Shown here: one piece after another, positions 61,994 through 64,000 of the stretch
Numbering within the stretch: the first letter of the stretch is position 1
Layout of the letters: each line of letters begins with the position of its first letter
NCBI RefSeq assembly: GCF_024699925.1
Contig: NZ_JAJOMX010000001.1
Location: forward strand, 1,116,001 to 1,180,000
DNA: 64,000 nt
Source: Mesorhizobium sp. J428
GTDB lineage: Bacteria > Pseudomonadota > Alphaproteobacteria > Rhizobiales > Rhizobiaceae
Direction of reading: 5' to 3'
Translations under genes and position numbers: made by a program
The notes under the pieces: model-generated
Databases searched by the model: none
What the model was told of the DNA's origin: nothing
Seen by the model: the letters and a program-made list of their open reading frames with translations, nothing else

Positions 61994-62670
61994 GGCCGCG
62001 CGGTGCGGGCGTTGCTGAGGAAGCGTAGGGTGCGCTGCCACGCGATCGCCGCCTGTGCGGCGTCGGCTGTTCCCGGCGCGCCGCGGTTGAACCCGTGCCC
62101 GGCCGGATAGAGATGAATCTCCGCCTCGGGACATTTGACGCGCACGGTCTCGACATTGCTCAGCGGGATCGAACTGTCCGTCTCGCCATAGTGCATCATC
62201 ACCGGGCAAAGCGGCTTCGCGTCGGCGAACTTCGCGATCATGCCGCCGTAGTAGCAGACGGCAGCATCGAGACCGTCGCCCTGGGTCGCCGCCAGGAAAG
62301 CCAGCGATCCGCCGAGACAGAAGCCAACCAGCGACACGGCCTCCGTCTCCTGCCGCACGCGCTCGATCGCGGCGCGCGTGTCGAGCATCAGGGCGTCCCA
62401 ATCCAGCGATTTCAGGTAAGCGAGAGCCGCGGTGATCTCTTCCGGTGAATAGCCGGACGCGAAGTCCCGCGCGAAGCGATCGAACAGCGCCGGCGCGATG
62501 GCCACATAGCCTTCGGCCGCGAATGCGTCGCAGACGCCGCGGATATGGCTGTTGACCCCGAATATCTCCTGCAGCACCACGATGCCGCCGATCGGTGTCC
62601 CGGCCGGAGCGGCGCGATAGGCGCCGAGTTCATGACCGTCGGCAGCACGTAGCCGCAATAGTTCTCCCAT
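61990..62670 (-). CDS. Dienelactone hydrolase family protein
   Basis: A 226-residue dienelactone hydrolase. The cysteine nucleophile is in LVGFCLGGSLAFLAA, the aspartate in HYGETDSSIPL and the histidine in YPAGHGFNRGAPG; the typical VVLQEIFGVNSHIRGVCDAFA is present. Family members hydrolyse dienelactones of chlorocatechol pathways or similar lactones. It sits between the IclR gene and the second hydrolase. Confidence 0.9.
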   Translation of the reverse strand: MGELLRLRAADGHELGAYRAAPAGTPIGGIVVLQEIFGVNSHIRGVCDAFAAEGYVAIAPALFDRFARDFASGYSPEEITAALAYLKSLDWDALMLDTRAAIERVRQETEAVSLVGFCLGGSLAFLAATQGDGLDAAVCYYGGMIAKFADAKPLCPVMMHYGETDSSIPLSNVETVRVKCPEAEIHLYPAGHGFNRGAPGTADAAQAAIAWQRTLRFLSNARTARP

Positions 62671-62681
62671 GTCGAAATCCT

Positions 62682-63500
62682 TCAGGCTGATTTGCGGGTG
62701 TCGGCGGGTGGGTCGGCGAAGTCGTCGCGCAGTACGTCGGACGGACAGCCGAGTTTGCGGGACACTTCCGCCGCTGCAGTATGCACGCGCCGCGCGGTCC
62801 GTCCCTGCGGATCTATGTCGATGTCGTTCTTCATTCCGAGCGCGGTGACAGCGGCGGCGATCTCGCCGGCATAGTCGAAGATCGGCGCCGAAATCGACGC
62901 AAAGCCGGCATTGAGCTGGCTGTCGGAGAAGGCAAGCTGCCGCTGTCTGATCAGCGGCAGGCTCTCCTCGGCCCGCCGCTTCAGCGTCGCGTCAACAGGG
63001 CGCTCGCGGGCCTCGACATGCTGGATTGCCGAACGCGCCTTGTAGGCGAGATAAACCCGCCCCGTCGCCGCTTGATAGAGCGGCAGGACGTAACCAACGC
63101 GTACCGACACCAGCACCTCGACGGTGGCGTCGACCTTGGCGATAATAACCGGACCGCGATTGCCCCAGACGGTGAGGAAGACCAGCAACCCCGTCGCCGA
63201 CTGCAGGCTGTCGAGGGCCTCCCGAGAGACCTGCGCCACGTCGAGCTGGCGCATCGCCGCGGCGCCGAGCTGCAGCGCGTAGGGACCGAGCCCGTATCGC
63301 ATCGTAACCGGATCCTGCTCGACGAGACCGGCCTGGATGAAGCTTGCCATGTAGAGATGCGCCCTGCTGGCGGGCATGTCGGCGAGCTCTGCAATCCTGC
63401 TCAGCGGCAGCTTGCCGCTGGCCGCCTCGAGCACGCGGATGAGGCGGAAGCCGACATCGATCGACTGGATGCGGCGCTGGTTGCGAATCTTCTCCATCAT
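62682..63500 (-). CDS. IclR family transcriptional regulator
   Basis: A 272-residue IclR regulator. The winged helix (LPLSRIAELADMPASRAHLYMASFIQAGLVEQD) is followed by a GAF-like effector domain (QSATGLLVFLTVWGNRGPV, AATGRVYLAY, FASISAPIFDYAGEIAAAVTALG). The ATG at 63500 overlaps the monooxygenase stop (ATGA). IclR proteins of the PcaR/PobR/MhpR type control aromatic pathways, in keeping with the adjacent monooxygenase and dienelactone hydrolase. Confidence 0.9.
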   Translation of the reverse strand: MMEKIRNQRRIQSIDVGFRLIRVLEAASGKLPLSRIAELADMPASRAHLYMASFIQAGLVEQDPVTMRYGLGPYALQLGAAAMRQLDVAQVSREALDSLQSATGLLVFLTVWGNRGPVIIAKVDATVEVLVSVRVGYVLPLYQAATGRVYLAYKARSAIQHVEARERPVDATLKRRAEESLPLIRQRQLAFSDSQLNAGFASISAPIFDYAGEIAAAVTALGMKNDIDIDPQGRTARRVHTAAAEVSRKLGCPSDVLRDDFADPPADTRKSA

Positions 63501-64000
63501 TCCGCGCCTACCAGGTCCCTCGAGCGGTCCGCGGAGACCGGCACGCTCGTAGCGTCGTATGTGAACAGCCATTCATAGCGCTGCCGGACCTTGGATTCCT
63601 CCCATTCGGCATTGACATAGGCTTCCGCCAGCGCCGCGTCCGAGAGGGCGGGGTTGTGGAACCGGCCGAGATTGGCCTCCGCGCCCTTGACGATCTTCGC
63701 CGTGCGCTCGTTGCGCGCCGCCTCGTAGTGGCGGAACGCGGACTCGTGGTCGTCGCCGTTGGCGGCGAGCGCCCGAGCCAGGACGAAGCCGTCCTCGATC
63801 GCCATCACCGCGCCCTGCGCCAGGAAGGGCAATGTCGGGTGGCAAGCGTCGCCCAGCAGCGTGACGCGGCCTTGCGTCCAGTGCTCCATCGGCTGACGCA
63901 GCATCAGCGCCCACTTGTAGGGCGTGTCGATAGCCTTGATCAGCGTATGCACATCCTCGTGCCAGCCGTGATAGTCGGCCAGGCATTCCTCGACCGTGCC
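63497..64000 (-). CDS. FAD-dependent monooxygenase, salicylate/3-hydroxybenzoate hydroxylase-like (partial)
   Basis: The C-terminal 167 or so codons are in the window; the N-terminus lies beyond 64000. The ribityl/phosphate motif LLGDACHPTLPFLAQGAVMAIEDG is diagnostic of class A flavin hydroxylases such as NahG and 3-hydroxybenzoate 6-hydroxylase. The MRQPMEHWTQGRVTLL-type lead-in and the C-terminal helix ending in DLVGAE agree. Substrate choice needs the missing half. It is co-transcribed with IclR. Confidence 0.87.
   Translation of the reverse strand, partial: GTVEECLADYHGWHEDVHTLIKAIDTPYKWALMLRQPMEHWTQGRVTLLGDACHPTLPFLAQGAVMAIEDGFVLARALAANGDDHESAFRHYEAARNERTAKIVKGAEANLGRFHNPALSDAALAEAYVNAEWEESKVRQRYEWLFTYDATSVPVSADRSRDLVGAE

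Noticed and set aside
1..64000. CRISPR arrays, rRNA and tRNA genes
   Set aside because: I saw no regularly spaced direct repeats and no cloverleaf or rRNA-like stretch in the gaps between genes.

Overview
The window is G+C-rich and densely packed. Genes often overlap by an ATGA, GTGA or TGATG, and ABC importers are abundant. Gene content (MocR and GntR/FCD regulators, a PotABCD-like importer, hydroxyquinol-pathway genes, a FerA/FerB-type hydroxycinnamate cluster) fits an alphaproteobacterium, most likely Rhizobiales (Mesorhizobium/Aminobacter-like). That assignment is inference; there is no rRNA or tRNA marker. The whole window looks like a catabolic region: import systems next to ring-cleavage, deamination and phosphorolysis enzymes, each with a local regulator.

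Layout. (1) 1-2600: end of an iron-dependent alcohol dehydrogenase, a divergent GntR regulator and a PfpI/DJ-1 protein. (2) 2779-4099: an intact IS3-family element with inverted repeats and a TTT duplication. (3) 4200-13400: a MocR regulator convergent with a seven-gene minus-strand operon: NMT1/SsuA-like importer, uridine-phosphorylase-like enzyme, MtnA-like sugar-1-phosphate isomerase, AtzA/SsnA-type amidohydrolase and class II aldolase. Together these suggest uptake of a nucleoside and its breakdown through ribose-1-P and ribulose-1-P to DHAP plus an aldehyde. (4) 13600-19415: a PotABCD-like importer with an Asp/Glu(hydantoin) racemase and a GNAT protein. (5) 19600-42600: a large aromatic cluster flanked and interrupted by two LysR genes. 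It holds a TfdB-like phenol hydroxylase, maleylacetate reductase, two hydroxyquinol-type intradiol dioxygenases, a two-component flavin hydroxylase, a PcpA/MhqO-like dioxygenase with an MhqD-like hydrolase, two LivFGHM importers and two aromatic-type LivK proteins. (6) 42690-43330: remnants of a divergent regulator/epimerase pair. (7) 43970-52645: DUF427, an ornithine-cyclodeaminase homologue and a divergent histidine-ammonia-lyase-fold enzyme lacking the MIO triad, convergent with a seven-gene operon holding an OpuBC-type quaternary-amine importer, two luciferase-like monooxygenases and a 2-oxopentenoate-hydratase-like enzyme. (8) 53190-60101: FerA/FerB/FerB2/aldehyde dehydrogenase for hydroxycinnamates, with an SDR and a LuxR regulator. 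(9) 60212-64000: a VOC protein, two alpha/beta hydrolases, IclR and the end of a salicylate-hydroxylase-like monooxygenase.

Six otherwise intact genes carry single-base frameshifts (seven sites). Coding similarity continues in the new frame each time, so consensus errors or very recent inactivation should be considered before calling them dead. The most interesting candidates are the MIO-less lyase/quaternary-amine importer locus and the nucleoside-to-DHAP operon.
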